DNA of 64,000 nt from Catenovulum maritimum (GCF_001050375.1 NZ_KQ130491.1:1-64000), one strand, 5' to 3'. Shown: positions 18,308 through 26,106, counted from the stretch's first letter. Made by a program: numbers and translations. Notes: generated by a model from the sequence alone, not told the origin.

Positions 18308-18934
18308 CTATTTATTGGATGAATCAACTTGGGTTTTCTGCATAGGTTTAAAACCTTTTAGGGCTTCTATTCTCGTTAACCAAGTCGTCACATTAGGATA
18401 TTGCTCAAGCGAAACATCACCCTCAGGTGCGTGCGCTATATAGGTATAATGCGCTATGTCCGCTAGGCTAGGTTTGTCGCCAACTAGCCAGTTTTTATTG
18501 GCTAAATCTTGATTAAATAAAGTTAAAAACGAATGTGAAATAGTTAACGCAAATGATTTATCTAAAGCAGCGCCAAAAACATTAATCAGTCTTGCATTAC
18601 AAGGACCAAAGGTTAATTTACCAGCAGCTAAAGAGAAGTATTTTTGTATCTCTACTTGTTGCAGCAGATCTTCAGGATACCAATTTCTTTTAGCATCATA
18701 TTTATTGGCTAAATAAAGCAAAATTGCGTTTGAGTCGGCCAGTGTGATGTCGCCATCTTCTAAAACGGGTATTTGTCCCGCTGGGTTTTTAGCAAGAAAC
18801 TCAGGCGTTTTGTGCTCTCCGTTTGCTAGGTCTAAGTTAATAAGCTCTGCTTCTAAGCCCAGTAGAGATAAAAATAGTTCCACTCTATGTGAATGGCCTG
18901 ACAGAGGAAAAGTATATAGTTTGATTGCTGACAT
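18308..18934 (-). CDS. Glutathione S-transferase
   Basis: A 208-residue cytosolic GST: thioredoxin-fold N-terminus (IKLYTFPLSGHSHRVELFLSLLG, then NPAGQIPVLEDGDITLADSNAILLYL, with the cis-proline and the glutathione-binding ADS) followed by the all-helical domain with KNWLVGDKPSLADIAHYTYI. Probable conjugation of glutathione to electrophiles. First gene of the operon, divergent from the LysR regulator, which presumably controls it. Confidence 0.92.
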   Translation of the reverse strand: MSAIKLYTFPLSGHSHRVELFLSLLGLEAELINLDLANGEHKTPEFLAKNPAGQIPVLEDGDITLADSNAILLYLANKYDAKRNWYPEDLLQQVEIQKYFSLAAGKLTFGPCNARLINVFGAALDKSFALTISHSFLTLFNQDLANKNWLVGDKPSLADIAHYTYIAHAPEGDVSLEQYPNVTTWLTRIEALKGFKPMQKTQVDSSNK

Positions 18935-18977
18935 TATGATTACCTAAAGTGTTGATGTTTGATGAGGCTATTATGTT

Positions 18978-19000
18978 TGTTTATATTTTTTTGATAAACA
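18978..19000. promoter_or_regulatory. LysR-type operator between GST and lysR
   Basis: TGTTTAT-N9-ATAAACA is a perfect 7-bp dyad with the T-N11-A geometry of LysR-type binding sites, located in the 108-bp divergent promoter region. Confidence 0.6.
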
Positions 19001-19042
19001 TTGCTATTATTGAATAATTGTCAACAAAACGTGTTTAATTGA

Positions 19043-19927
19043 ATGGATACTATTGATGGATTAAAAACGGTTATCGCAGTCGTCGAAACCGGTTCTTTTA
19101 CTGCTGCGAGTGAGCGTTTAGCTATCTCTAAAGCCTTAGTAAGTAAATATATAGGCGAAATAGAAGATAAGCTGGATATTCGATTGTTTAACCGTACAAC
19201 ACGGAAGATATCTTTAACTGAAGCTGGCTCAAACTATTATCAGCATGCTGTACAGCTAGTTGAAAAATATGATGCCATGGTTGATGACGTTGTCGGCGAA
19301 CAAGCTAGTCCAAAAGGCTTGCTCAGAGTGAGTGCGCCAGTGACATTTGGTGAACGTTGGCTGGCTAGTCATATTCCTGAATTCAGCCAAATGTATCCTG
19401 ATTTAAATCTTGAGTTAGTGTTGAATAATAGGCCTGTCGATATGCTGGAAGAAGGCATAGATGTCAGAATTAAAATTGGCACAGTAGAAGACTCTAACAT
19501 GATAGCTAGGCACATAAATGATGTTGCTGTGCTAATGTGTGCTTCGCCCAAGTATTTAAAGCAACATGGTGTACCAGTTAAACCGGAAGACTTGCACCAA
19601 CACCAATGCATTATAGATACTAACTTTCGAGTTGGACGGTTTTGGCCGCTAACGTCAGAGCAGGGTCATCAAGTCACAATTGAAGTTGTTTCTAAGCTCG
19701 CTTGTAATAGTCCGCAAGCCATTGCAAATATTGCCAAAGCGGGTGGTGGGATTGCATTTATTACTCATCACGCGATCGCAGATGAACTTAACTCGGGTGA
19801 ATTGATTCAAGTTTTACCTGAGTATAAATCTCTCACTTTTGGCATTTATGCTATGTACCCGCATAGAAAGCATGTCTCTAGAAAAGTGAAATGTTTTGTA
19901 GAGTTTATGCAGCAAAAGTTTGGTTAA
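19043..19927 (+). CDS. LysR-family transcriptional regulator
   Basis: A 294-residue LTTR: N-terminal winged helix (VIAVVETGSFTAASERLAISKALVSKYIGEIEDKLDIRLFNRTTRKISLTEAG, residues 9-63, quoted here only as landmarks) and a C-terminal PBP2-like effector domain of the CrgA-like group. Divergent from the GST operon, the arrangement in which LTTRs usually control the neighbour and themselves. Effector unknown. A dyad operator lies in the shared promoter region. Confidence 0.92.
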   Translation: MDTIDGLKTVIAVVETGSFTAASERLAISKALVSKYIGEIEDKLDIRLFNRTTRKISLTEAGSNYYQHAVQLVEKYDAMVDDVVGEQASPKGLLRVSAPVTFGERWLASHIPEFSQMYPDLNLELVLNNRPVDMLEEGIDVRIKIGTVEDSNMIARHINDVAVLMCASPKYLKQHGVPVKPEDLHQHQCIIDTNFRVGRFWPLTSEQGHQVTIEVVSKLACNSPQAIANIAKAGGGIAFITHHAIADELNSGELIQVLPEYKSLTFGIYAMYPHRKHVSRKVKCFVEFMQQKFG

Positions 19928-20118
19928 GCGTTTAAAGCCGCAGTATTAAAGTACGACAAAATCGCTTGGTGTTAACTGCTTTAGCGTAGTCGCTTATATC
20001 CGAAGGTTTAAGCTTCACCTGACAGGCAGCTTTGGGCGAAAAACGGATCTGAAATATGTTTCATCTAGGCGTCTGCTTACGAGTTTAAGCCGTCTAAACG
20101 TCTCTATTTTCAATGACT

Positions 20119-20369
20119 GTAGGTTGGGCCGAGCGAAGCGAATCCCAACAATTGAACTTAATATTGCACGAGCCAATATTTATTTTATAACGACTTTAGC
20201 TGATTAGTTAAAAGGGAGTTTGGAGGTGCATTATCGAAGGTATTTTGTCAAAGGCGGCTGTTACTTTGTCACTGTCAATTAGGCTGGATCAAAGAAGATT
20301 GGGGATGCAGATCAATTTTAATCTGGTTAGGCGGTTTTGTTGGGGTTCGCTTCGCTCGACCCAACCTAC
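20119..20369. mobile_element. REP-bounded remnant of a REP-associated tyrosine transposase
   Basis: Outer 32-bp inverted repeats at 20119-20150 and 20338-20369 match at 30 of 32 positions. Each begins with GTAG followed by a GTTGGG...CCCAAC stem-loop, the foot plus hairpin layout of REP sequences recognised by RAYT transposases. Between them, on the plus strand at 20226-20279, a GTG-initiated frame preceded by GGAG reads VHYRRYFVKGGCYFVTVN and stops at TAG; this looks like the N-terminus of a RAYT protein. The catalytic middle is deleted and a short tail (IKEDWG-like) may be the C-terminus. A non-autonomous relic. Confidence 0.75.
20226..20282 (+). pseudogene. N-terminal fragment of a RAYT transposase
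   Basis: Eighteen codons, GTG to TAG, encode the RAYT-like RRYFVKGGCYFVTVN. The His-hydrophobic-His metal site and the catalytic tyrosine are not present in what follows. Confidence 0.55.
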
Positions 20370-20374
20370 GCGGG

Positions 20375-20474
20375 CTGTAACACACAGGCTAACCACACGA
20401 TAAAAATAGAAGTAGGATAAAGCATAACCCATTGATTTAATTGCTTTCTAAAAGTGCCTGTCCAGATAGTTTTT
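20375..20474. repeat. 100-bp direct repeat, copy 1
   Basis: Begins CTGTAACACACAGGCTAACC and ends near TCCAGATAGTTTTT; about 95 percent identical to copy 2, 158 bp downstream, with differences such as AGTAGG/AGCAGG and AACCC/AACCT. No open frame or known element is recognised. Confidence 0.85.
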
Positions 20475-20532
20475 TTAAAAGTTTCAGCCCGTTAATGCTG
20501 GCTCTATTAACTTTCGCCTTGGCAATAAAATA

Positions 20533-20632
20533 CTGTAACACACAGGCTAACCACACGATAAAAATAGAAGCAGGATAAAGCATAACCTATTGATTTTATT
20601 TCTTTCTAAAAGTGCCTGTCCAGATGGTTTTT
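20533..20632. repeat. 100-bp direct repeat, copy 2
   Basis: Second copy of the repeat, ending 5 bp before the stop of the convergently read lipoprotein gene. The 58 bp between copies are unrelated to the repeat itself. Confidence 0.85.
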
Positions 20633-20637
20633 AACTA

Positions 20638-21228
20638 CTATTTGATGAAATTCTTAGTGAATTTGGCTGTAGAAAACTCAGGAAATTGAGTTTTAAAATC
20701 TTTAATCACCTTATCATAGTCATCAAAAACAAAAACTTGTGTAAAAGGAGCTTGCACTTCTCCGGGTTTCCTTGTTTCAGAGCCGCCTATAAAAATCGGT
20801 TCCCATACGCCATACGTTCTTTTTGAAATTGGCTTTCTTCCCAACACATCGAACCCTGCACCTATGTGAAAAGATTTAACTAAGGTGCCAATATATTGAA
20901 AGGGCTCATCGCTTACAGTAAATGCAAAAGAAGTGTCTTTGGAGCCAGTACCACCTTGTCGTGAACCTATGGAATGAACGGTGTAGTTACCTGGTGGTAA
21001 ACGAAGGAAAAATGATTTTGCTCCCGTATATCCAATAAATTCGCCTGTATCCTCATTTTTTAAATCAAACCCAGTCCCTGAGCCCACCCCTCTTGACCAG
21101 ACACTTATGCCTCCGACGACAACTGGAAGATTTGAATCGGCTTTTTTGACGTCATACTTTGGAGATGGTCCTGAGGCACATCCGACAAAAAGAAAAACTA
21201 AAATGAATAGAGAATATTTGATTTTCAC
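20638..21228 (-). CDS. Hypothetical lipoprotein, probable integron cassette gene
   Basis: A 196-residue lipoprotein: signal peptide with lipobox FVGC (Cys 17), then a mostly beta-strand body with GxG-rich loops (WSRGVGSGTGFDL, RLPPGNYTVHSIGSRQGGTGSK). The RLPPGNYTV stretch resembles small beta-sandwich domains of DUF2846-like lipoproteins, but I do not recognise the family with confidence. It follows an attC site immediately upstream (21246-21345) in the cassette orientation. No partner enzyme nearby; function unknown. Confidence 0.7.
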   Translation of the reverse strand: MKIKYSLFILVFLFVGCASGPSPKYDVKKADSNLPVVVGGISVWSRGVGSGTGFDLKNEDTGEFIGYTGAKSFFLRLPPGNYTVHSIGSRQGGTGSKDTSFAFTVSDEPFQYIGTLVKSFHIGAGFDVLGRKPISKRTYGVWEPIFIGGSETRKPGEVQAPFTQVFVFDDYDKVIKDFKTQFPEFSTAKFTKNFIK

Positions 21229-21245
21229 AGGAATTCCTTGTGGTA

Positions 21246-21345
21246 GTTAACGGCCCATTCAGGGGCTTTTAATAAGTTGGCTAAAATAAGGAACGCAGTG
21301 AGGGAAGCCAACGGTTAAAAGTCCCTGCGGCAATGGCTTGTTATG
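21246..21345 (-). repeat. Integron attC site (VCR-like)
   Basis: Read on the minus strand: R-double-prime ACATAAC overlapping the stop of the preceding gene, then GCCGCAGGGACTTTTAA, CCGTTGGCTT ... AGCCAACTTA, TTAAAAGCCCCTG and R-prime GGGCCGTTAACT. Arms pair (GTTGGCT with AGCCAAC; CTTTTAA with TTAAAAG; CAGGG with CCCCTG), giving the imperfect hairpin of Vibrio-type attC sites. Confidence 0.7.
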
Positions 21346-21604
21346 TACCTTTTTTACGGAGCTTCGATTGGATGTATTTAAATACAACCAAAATACTAAA
21401 ACACCAAAAGGCAAACTTAAAACTGCTAACGAATATAAACCAAAATGGTTCTTCTTCAAAAGAAATCATATTGGTTACTCGAATATTCAGAATCTCTAAA
21501 TGTAAAAGTGCTCCTATTAATTGATCCCCTAGCCAAAAGACAAAGAAAGAACAAATAAAGAACCATAAGAAACTATCTGAAACGCCGAGTTCTTTAAATT
21601 TCAC
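21341..21604 (-). CDS. Small two-TM membrane protein, probable integron cassette gene
   Basis: An 87-residue protein with a GTG start preceded by AAAGAGG at a good distance. Two hydrophobic segments (about 13-33 and 58-80) are joined by a polar loop with ISFEEEPF; the tail is basic (QSKLRKKGT). Its stop codon overlaps the start of an attC site, as is normal for cassettes, and another attC lies 16 bp upstream. Family not recognised; function unknown. Confidence 0.65.
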   Translation of the reverse strand: MKFKELGVSDSFLWFFICSFFVFWLGDQLIGALLHLEILNIRVTNMISFEEEPFWFIFVSSFKFAFWCFSILVVFKYIQSKLRKKGT

Positions 21605-21619
21605 GAAACCTCTTTAGGT

Positions 21620-21722
21620 ACATAACACCCCAGTAATAAGTGACGTTAGTTTGGCAATTTTGTTGCGTCGTTTGCAACTAAAAATGCAAAACTTAAGGAA
21701 TCTTTTTAACTGGCTTGTTATG
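21620..21722 (-). repeat. Integron attC site
   Basis: Outer cores CATAACA (21621-21627) and TGTTATG (21716-21722) are perfect complements, extended inward by CCAGT (21629-21633 region) with ACTGG. The site lies exactly between two orphan genes in the same orientation, and the upstream gene stop falls beside it. Confidence 0.6.
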
Positions 21723-22044
21723 CGCTTAAGCCCGTAAACATAAGAGCAAATTTAATAGCAACGGTAGCGAAGACGAAAATCATAAGCCATTTACGAACAA
21801 GCCTTAGCTTAATTACAGTCTTATCATTTTGCTCAGATATAAAACCTGTTTTCATAGAGTCATTGAGATATACAGAACTAGTTGCCGCCGAATTAACTCC
21901 CATTTTACTCTCAATTGATTTTTCCCACTCTTCAGGATAATTGGCCTTGATGTGATCATTAAGCTCTTTATTTACGATGAGCAGTACAAGTAGGCTTACG
22001 ATAATAATAAAAGTAACGATTTTTGCTACCCTCCCAAAGCGCAT
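21718..22044 (-). CDS. Small membrane protein, probable integron cassette gene
   Basis: A 108-residue protein with a hydrophobic helix at 9-25 and a second at 84-104, separated by a soluble stretch containing YPEEWEKSIESKMGVNSA. The layout recalls UspB-like proteins but I do not claim the family. The ATG at 22044 is preceded by GGGAGGG-like sequence only after the start, and TTAAGC upstream gives a weak ribosome site, so translation may rely on an upstream transcript. It lies between two attC sites. Confidence 0.6.
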   Translation of the reverse strand: MRFGRVAKIVTFIIIVSLLVLLIVNKELNDHIKANYPEEWEKSIESKMGVNSAATSSVYLNDSMKTGFISEQNDKTVIKLRLVRKWLMIFVFATVAIKFALMFTGLSA

Positions 22045-22089
22045 AACAGCTTAATCATTAGAAGTGCGTATAGAACTTTTCAATATTGA

Positions 22090-22216
22090 GTCTAACAACG
22101 CCATTCCAATAAATTTTAAATTAATAATTTCATAAACTTAAGCTTAAATTAACTAAAGTGCAACAACAATTTTAGGCTAGAAACCAAGCCAACCGTCAAA
22201 TATAGGGTCGTTATGT
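22090..22216 (-). repeat. Candidate attC site at the head of the cassette cluster
   Basis: On the minus strand it runs from ACATAAC to GCGTTGTTAGAC; GTTAGAC is a perfect R-prime consensus (GTTRRRY). It contains the same TGACGGTTGGCTT block as the other sites (AAGCCAACCG at 22186-22195). Longer than the other two and weaker as a hairpin. Confidence 0.5.
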
Positions 22217-22357
22217 AAACTTACTATTATAAAAAACAAATAAAATTATATTGTTAATTACTATTATCTTCAGGAAACCAATACTTTGTTAAAAACAAAG
22301 CGAGAAATAATTTGATTTTTGAGTTAGCCTCAATGTCTGCTTCTGGCACTTATGCGA

Positions 22358-22397
22358 CTATCAGATTTGATTAAGCCTTAATAATCAAATCTGATAG
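22358..22397. terminator. Long perfect hairpin after the GH16 gene
   Basis: CTATCAGATTTGATTA and TAATCAAATCTGATAG are exact 16-bp arms around an 8-nt loop, 18 bp past the GH16 stop. There is no T-run. It separates the GH16 gene from the cassette cluster; 22217-22357 between them is AT-rich with nothing recognisable. Confidence 0.6.
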
Positions 22398-22414
22398 ATT
22401 CTTATTCATTTATA

Positions 22415-23725
22415 TTATTGCGCTTTGGGCGCTTCTACTAGCTTTACTTCATCAATAACAAAGTGCTTACCTTGTGGTTTATTTGTAAAATAAACGGTGA
22501 CTGATTTTGTTTCTGCTGTCGTTGTAAATTGAACGCTTTTTAAATGGTAGTAAGGAAAGAAATATCTATTATCTGTATATTTTTTGCCATCCATTACCAC
22601 GCCCATGTAGCCAGTGAACCATTTATTTTTCATATTGGTTTCGGTTGATTTTGTCCAAGCGGATAACATATAAGTGGTGTTGGGTTTTACTTTAACTTCT
22701 TGCTCTATGCGGCCTGCCGAAGTTAACTGAGCGGCCAGTTTTCCTGCTTTAGCATCTTCACTTATTGTGCTGGCAGTTCCTTGCCAATGCTCTAAATTTG
22801 CTTCAAAACTTGGGTTGTTAATTAAATTTTCTCTGTCGATACAACCTGGTCCATTGCCTTCTCTTTGCCAAATTCTGCTGTAATCAACCACAAATTTTTG
22901 GCCATCACCAAAGTCTTCTTTTGTCATTTGATCTGGTTTCAGTTCCCAATCAAAGGTTTCTGAATCTATCCATACTTTTTGCTCGTTAACCGCCACCCAA
23001 TTATCGCCAATTTCTTCACGTGTTTGGCAGCTAATTAAACGGCCATCAACGTAGATAGCTATGTAATTTTCATCCCATTCAAGCCCATAAACATGAAAAT
23101 CATCCGCGACTCTAAAATCTAAAATATGATCATTGGTCCAAATACGCTTACCGAAGGTTTTAGAGCCTTTGCGCCAATCGTGAAACGAAGTGTGGTATTT
23201 TTTAGCAGAATGCGACTTTTTCTTATTTTCTCCATAATGTTCAAAAACGTCGATTTCGCCACCTTTACCTGTAGTCCAGTATGCACTAGAAACTGGGCCG
23301 TCAGCCGCTTTGGCTCTTGTTTCCATATAACCATATTTGAATTTTTTCTTGGTAATAATGGCAGCTGTGGTTATTGGTGCTGGTTTGCCATAGTAATAAC
23401 CATTATTAAATTTCTCATCGGCGAATTTAAAGTCTGGATCCCATCTATTTGTAATGGTTAAAAAACCGTTGGCGATAGTTACATTGTCAGGGTTGAATTG
23501 CGATGGTGCTCTCCCTTTCCATTGGCCGTAATAGTTACTATCTTGGCCTAGGTTTAACCATTTGTCTAAATCGAGACTGTCGCCATTAAACTCGTCACTG
23601 ATTTCTTTATTCAGTTTCCAACCAGCTTTATTTTCAGGATCCGATAGCGGTACAGGCGCTGCGTATAATGAACCTGAAAAACAGGTTAAAAGCATCAGTA
23701 AATTACAATATCTAGCTAGTTTCAT
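22415..23725 (-). CDS. Secreted GH16 glycoside hydrolase with C-terminal CBM, probable beta-agarase type
   Basis: A 436-residue exported enzyme. Signal peptide to about residue 22 (SLYA/APV), GH16 catalytic domain (about 30-300) with WKGRAPSQF, the active-site motif GEIDVFE (nucleophile E157, D159, acid/base E162) and FHVYGLEWDENYIAIYVDG. The extra residue in the motif and the GRAPS segment are typical of marine agarase/porphyranase-type GH16. From about 312 a CBM4/9-like module starts LINNPSFEANLEHWQG. It should cut agar-type red algal galactans; porphyran or carrageenan cannot be excluded. No SusCD-like or sulfatase genes are nearby. Confidence 0.85.
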   Translation of the reverse strand: MKLARYCNLLMLLTCFSGSLYAAPVPLSDPENKAGWKLNKEISDEFNGDSLDLDKWLNLGQDSNYYGQWKGRAPSQFNPDNVTIANGFLTITNRWDPDFKFADEKFNNGYYYGKPAPITTAAIITKKKFKYGYMETRAKAADGPVSSAYWTTGKGGEIDVFEHYGENKKKSHSAKKYHTSFHDWRKGSKTFGKRIWTNDHILDFRVADDFHVYGLEWDENYIAIYVDGRLISCQTREEIGDNWVAVNEQKVWIDSETFDWELKPDQMTKEDFGDGQKFVVDYSRIWQREGNGPGCIDRENLINNPSFEANLEHWQGTASTISEDAKAGKLAAQLTSAGRIEQEVKVKPNTTYMLSAWTKSTETNMKNKWFTGYMGVVMDGKKYTDNRYFFPYYHLKSVQFTTTAETKSVTVYFTNKPQGKHFVIDEVKLVEAPKAQ

Positions 23726-24044
23726 GGATACACACCTTAATGATGAAATGACTTAGCTAACAAAGCATGCGTTCAGTAAGTCTAGTCGGTAAAAATTTTC
23801 ATATGTCACCAAATGCTTTTTGGGAGAGATATGTGAACTTGTCAATTTTATCGGATCAACATTATAAAATCCAATTAACATAATATAAATCTAAACATAT
23901 TATCTTTTTTGGTGAAACTATTTTCTCTAGCTGGATGAATCAATTTTCTTTGTTTGTCTCCTTCTACTGACACAAGGCTGTCAGTAGGCTTGATTTAAAC
24001 TCTTTAATATCAATTTATAAAGAGACAAAAGAGAGTATAGATAA
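23726..24044. other. Divergent intergenic region GH16 / VOC
   Basis: No gene. A perfect 9-bp hairpin, CTACTGACA-caaggc-TGTCAGTAG, lies at 23964-23987, 57 bp before the VOC gene, and ATATGTCAC / ATATGTGAA repeats occur near 23800-23835. Promoters for both genes must lie here but none is clear. Confidence 0.5.
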
Positions 24045-24428
24045 ATGAATAATAACAGTGTAAATATTGCGGTTTGGTTTGAAATTCCGGCAATTAACTT
24101 TGAGCGTGCGGTTTGTTTTTATCAAGACATTCTTGATGTCGAGATAGTGTCAATTGAGCTTGCAGGGTTCAAGCAAGGCTTGTTTCCTCATGATGATACA
24201 TCTTTAGTATCAGGCGCTATTGTTTGTGGTATGGGAGCTCAACCTTCTCGTAACGGCAGCGTGATTTACTTAAATGGTGGCGATGATCTTGAGCAAGTTT
24301 TATCAAAAGTAGAGGGAGCTGGAGGTGAAGTTATCACAGCTAAAACTCACTTAGGCGACGAAATTGGTTACATCGCCCATTTTATTGATATTGAAGGTAA
24401 TCGCATTGGTCTTCATTCTATGAATTAA
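24045..24428 (+). CDS. VOC (glyoxalase/bleomycin-resistance) family protein
   Basis: A 127-residue single-domain VOC protein with paired beta-alpha-beta-beta-beta units: VWFEIPAINFERAVCFYQDILD at the start and IGYIAHFIDIEGNRIGLHS at the end, the latter carrying a metal-binding style glutamate and histidine. Proteins of this subgroup are often annotated as glyoxalase-like enzymes but substrates are mostly unknown. Monocistronic, convergent with yjdM. Confidence 0.85.
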   Translation: MNNNSVNIAVWFEIPAINFERAVCFYQDILDVEIVSIELAGFKQGLFPHDDTSLVSGAIVCGMGAQPSRNGSVIYLNGGDDLEQVLSKVEGAGGEVITAKTHLGDEIGYIAHFIDIEGNRIGLHSMN

Positions 24429-24444
24429 TGCTAAAACTTAGTTG

Positions 24445-24472
24445 TAATAGCAGTTAGCTCTAGCTGCTATTA
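24445..24472. terminator. Bidirectional hairpin between VOC gene and yjdM
   Basis: TAATAGCAG and CTGCTATTA are perfect 9-bp arms around a 10-nt loop between two convergent stops. Confidence 0.55.
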
Positions 24473-24480
24473 ATCGGAAA

Positions 24481-24822
24481 TTAAGCTTTTTTGACCACGC
24501 TAGATTTTAACAGCATATCTCCTGAACCATCTACTTTACAGTCAATGTCATGATCGCCTGGTAAAAAGCGTTTAATAGTGGCTTTTGTACCTACCTTAAT
24601 CACAGTTGATGTACCTTTTACTTTTAAGTCTTTTACAACCGTTACTTTGTCGCCTTCCGCGAGTAAGTTACCTACCGCATCTTTTAACACAATTGCATCT
24701 TCATCGATATCGGCTTGGTTTGGATCCCACTCGTGTGCACATTCTGGACAAATTAATAAATTTTGATCTTGGTAAACATATTCTGAAGCGCATTTTGGAC
24801 AAGCTGGAAGTTGATCGCTCAT
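24481..24822 (-). CDS. yjdM: PhnA/YjdM-type zinc-ribbon protein
   Basis: A 113-residue protein with an N-terminal zinc ribbon (CPKCASEY ... LLICPECAHEW) and a C-terminal SH3-like PhnA domain (DAVGNLLAEGDKVTVVKDLKVKG). This is the protein formerly called PhnA in E. coli; despite the name it is not phosphonoacetate hydrolase and its role is unclear. Length and both halves match the family. Confidence 0.93.
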   Translation of the reverse strand: MSDQLPACPKCASEYVYQDQNLLICPECAHEWDPNQADIDEDAIVLKDAVGNLLAEGDKVTVVKDLKVKGTSTVIKVGTKATIKRFLPGDHDIDCKVDGSGDMLLKSSVVKKA

Positions 24823-25167
24823 AACTTTCTCTTATTGTTGATGAAGGCATAAAATTTGTGGGGCTATTATAGCTAACCTTAACTCTGGATAACAACTTGC
24901 TTTGTTGAGAGTCTTTTTGCTGATACTAGACTCTAGTAATAGCTAGCCATTAGCCAGCTATTAGCCAGTGTGATCATTGAATATAACACCTCTAAATTTA
25001 TCAGGTGCAATTTTGACTAATTTAAAAACATAAATAACTAATTGTTTTTAATATGATTGTTAGTTTCATTAGTTCATTTTGAATAAAAAGTGTGCAAAAA
25101 ATACTTGCCGTAATTGATATGGTGTTATATTGTTGTATAACACCATATCAATATAGGATGTATTTAC
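24823..25167. other. Intergenic region upstream of the GIN-GntR-ABC operon
   Basis: No gene. The far half contains TAGCCA repeats (24950-24970) and an isolated TATAACACC half-site (24982-24990); the near half contains the 40-bp operator-like palindrome directly before the operon. Confidence 0.6.
25113..25152. promoter_or_regulatory. 40-bp palindrome, probable GntR (YtrA-type) operator
   Basis: Two exact 17-bp arms, ATTGATATGGTGTTATA and its complement, flank TTGTTG. It ends 15 bp before the operon start, so it must overlap the promoter or the 5-prime leader. The second gene of the operon encodes a YtrA-like GntR regulator, making autoregulation the simplest reading. Confidence 0.75.
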
Positions 25168-26106
25168 ATGAATCGTCTAATTAAGGCCGTTTGTTCAGTT
25201 GCCTTGCTTGCCGCTTTTAACTTGCAAGCAACGGAAGCCATTTATCAAGTAATGCCGTTAAAAGATATTTCGTCATTGGTTGCCGAAGGGAATATTGTCG
25301 TTGAAGTAAAACAAGCAAATGATGAGAAAGCTGAAATATATTTGCGAAAGAATGGCAAAAACTCAGTTGTGATAACCCAAGAGGTGATGAGCAATAATGA
25401 CAATCAAGAACAATTTCGTTTAAGGGTTAGGGAGCAACCAAATGAAGCAGGCAATCAGAATGAAGCAGCGGCTTTGGCTGTTGTTAAGCTTTATTTAAAA
25501 CAAGTTGATTTAATTATTGCTGATGAGCTACATAAACTCACTATCTCAGGTCAGTTTGATTTAAAAGACGCTTTGGCTGTTCGCTTAGTTGGCGATAGCA
25601 AGGCTGAAATTGATTTAACCGCTGAAGCATTTCAACTAAATTTGAGTAATAGCTCAAGTGCAAATATTACTGCCCTCAATGCGAATCGATTTGATTTGTC
25701 TCTACGCAATCAATCCAGCGCTGTATTAGGTAACGGCCGTTTTCAACAGCAATACATAAAAATCGCCCATCAGGCTAATTTTACAATGCAGAATACGCAG
25801 TCCAACCAGATTAATATCGATGTGAGAAATCAAGCTAAAACTGTAATAGATAAAAGTAACAAGCACAGCCTAGCTGACATAAAGGTAAAGAACCAAGCCA
25901 ATGTAAAGTTCGATGTGTTCGGCTTAGAGCAAGTAAATGCGACCACGCGTAATCATGCCCTACTTAGTTTAGGCGGGCAGGCTAAGTTAAATGCCAAAGC
26001 GCATAATTCATCTTTAATTACTTACGTTGAAGTTGATCGCACACCGCTAAAAGTTAAGTTGGCTAACGCCGGTAAAGTAGAAAAAGTGGAGATCGCCAAT
26101 GAATAA
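25168..26106 (+). CDS. Exported GIN-domain (DUF2807-like) protein
   Basis: A 312-residue exported protein with signal peptide ending QATEA. The rest is a regular succession of short beta strands with repeated Ser/Asn/Ala turns (SSSANITALNANRFDLSL, NQSSAVLGNGRF, NQAKTVIDKSN), the pattern of the putative auto-transporter adhesin head GIN domain. GIN proteins often accompany GntR/ABC or anti-sigma modules and may sense the cell envelope. First gene of the operon; its end overlaps gntR by 8 bp. Confidence 0.78.
   Translation: MNRLIKAVCSVALLAAFNLQATEAIYQVMPLKDISSLVAEGNIVVEVKQANDEKAEIYLRKNGKNSVVITQEVMSNNDNQEQFRLRVREQPNEAGNQNEAAALAVVKLYLKQVDLIIADELHKLTISGQFDLKDALAVRLVGDSKAEIDLTAEAFQLNLSNSSSANITALNANRFDLSLRNQSSAVLGNGRFQQQYIKIAHQANFTMQNTQSNQINIDVRNQAKTVIDKSNKHSLADIKVKNQANVKFDVFGLEQVNATTRNHALLSLGGQAKLNAKAHNSSLITYVEVDRTPLKVKLANAGKVEKVEIANE

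Larger units (their letters stand above)
19928..20637. other. Gene-free repeat region after lysR
   Basis: About 700 bp without an intact gene. 19928-20118 shows nothing I can name. 20119-20369 is a REP-bounded transposase remnant. 20375-20474 and 20533-20632 are two copies of a 100-bp direct repeat. Confidence 0.7.

Noticed and set aside
20375-20632. 100-bp repeats as attC sites
   Set aside because: No complementary core ends and no AAGCCAAC block; they do not fold like the other sites.
21259-21459. Minus-strand frame of 66 codons overlapping the second cassette
   Set aside because: It overlaps the 87-codon membrane-protein gene in another frame and ends inside the attC site; the 87-codon frame has a proper ribosome site.
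22036-22045. TGTTATG at the start of the 108-codon gene as an attC core
   Set aside because: It is simply the start codon context; the better core is GTTAGAC at 22090-22096.
24606-24824. Leucine/histidine-rich plus-strand frame antisense to yjdM
   Set aside because: Shadow of a conserved minus-strand gene with composition produced by the reverse frame.
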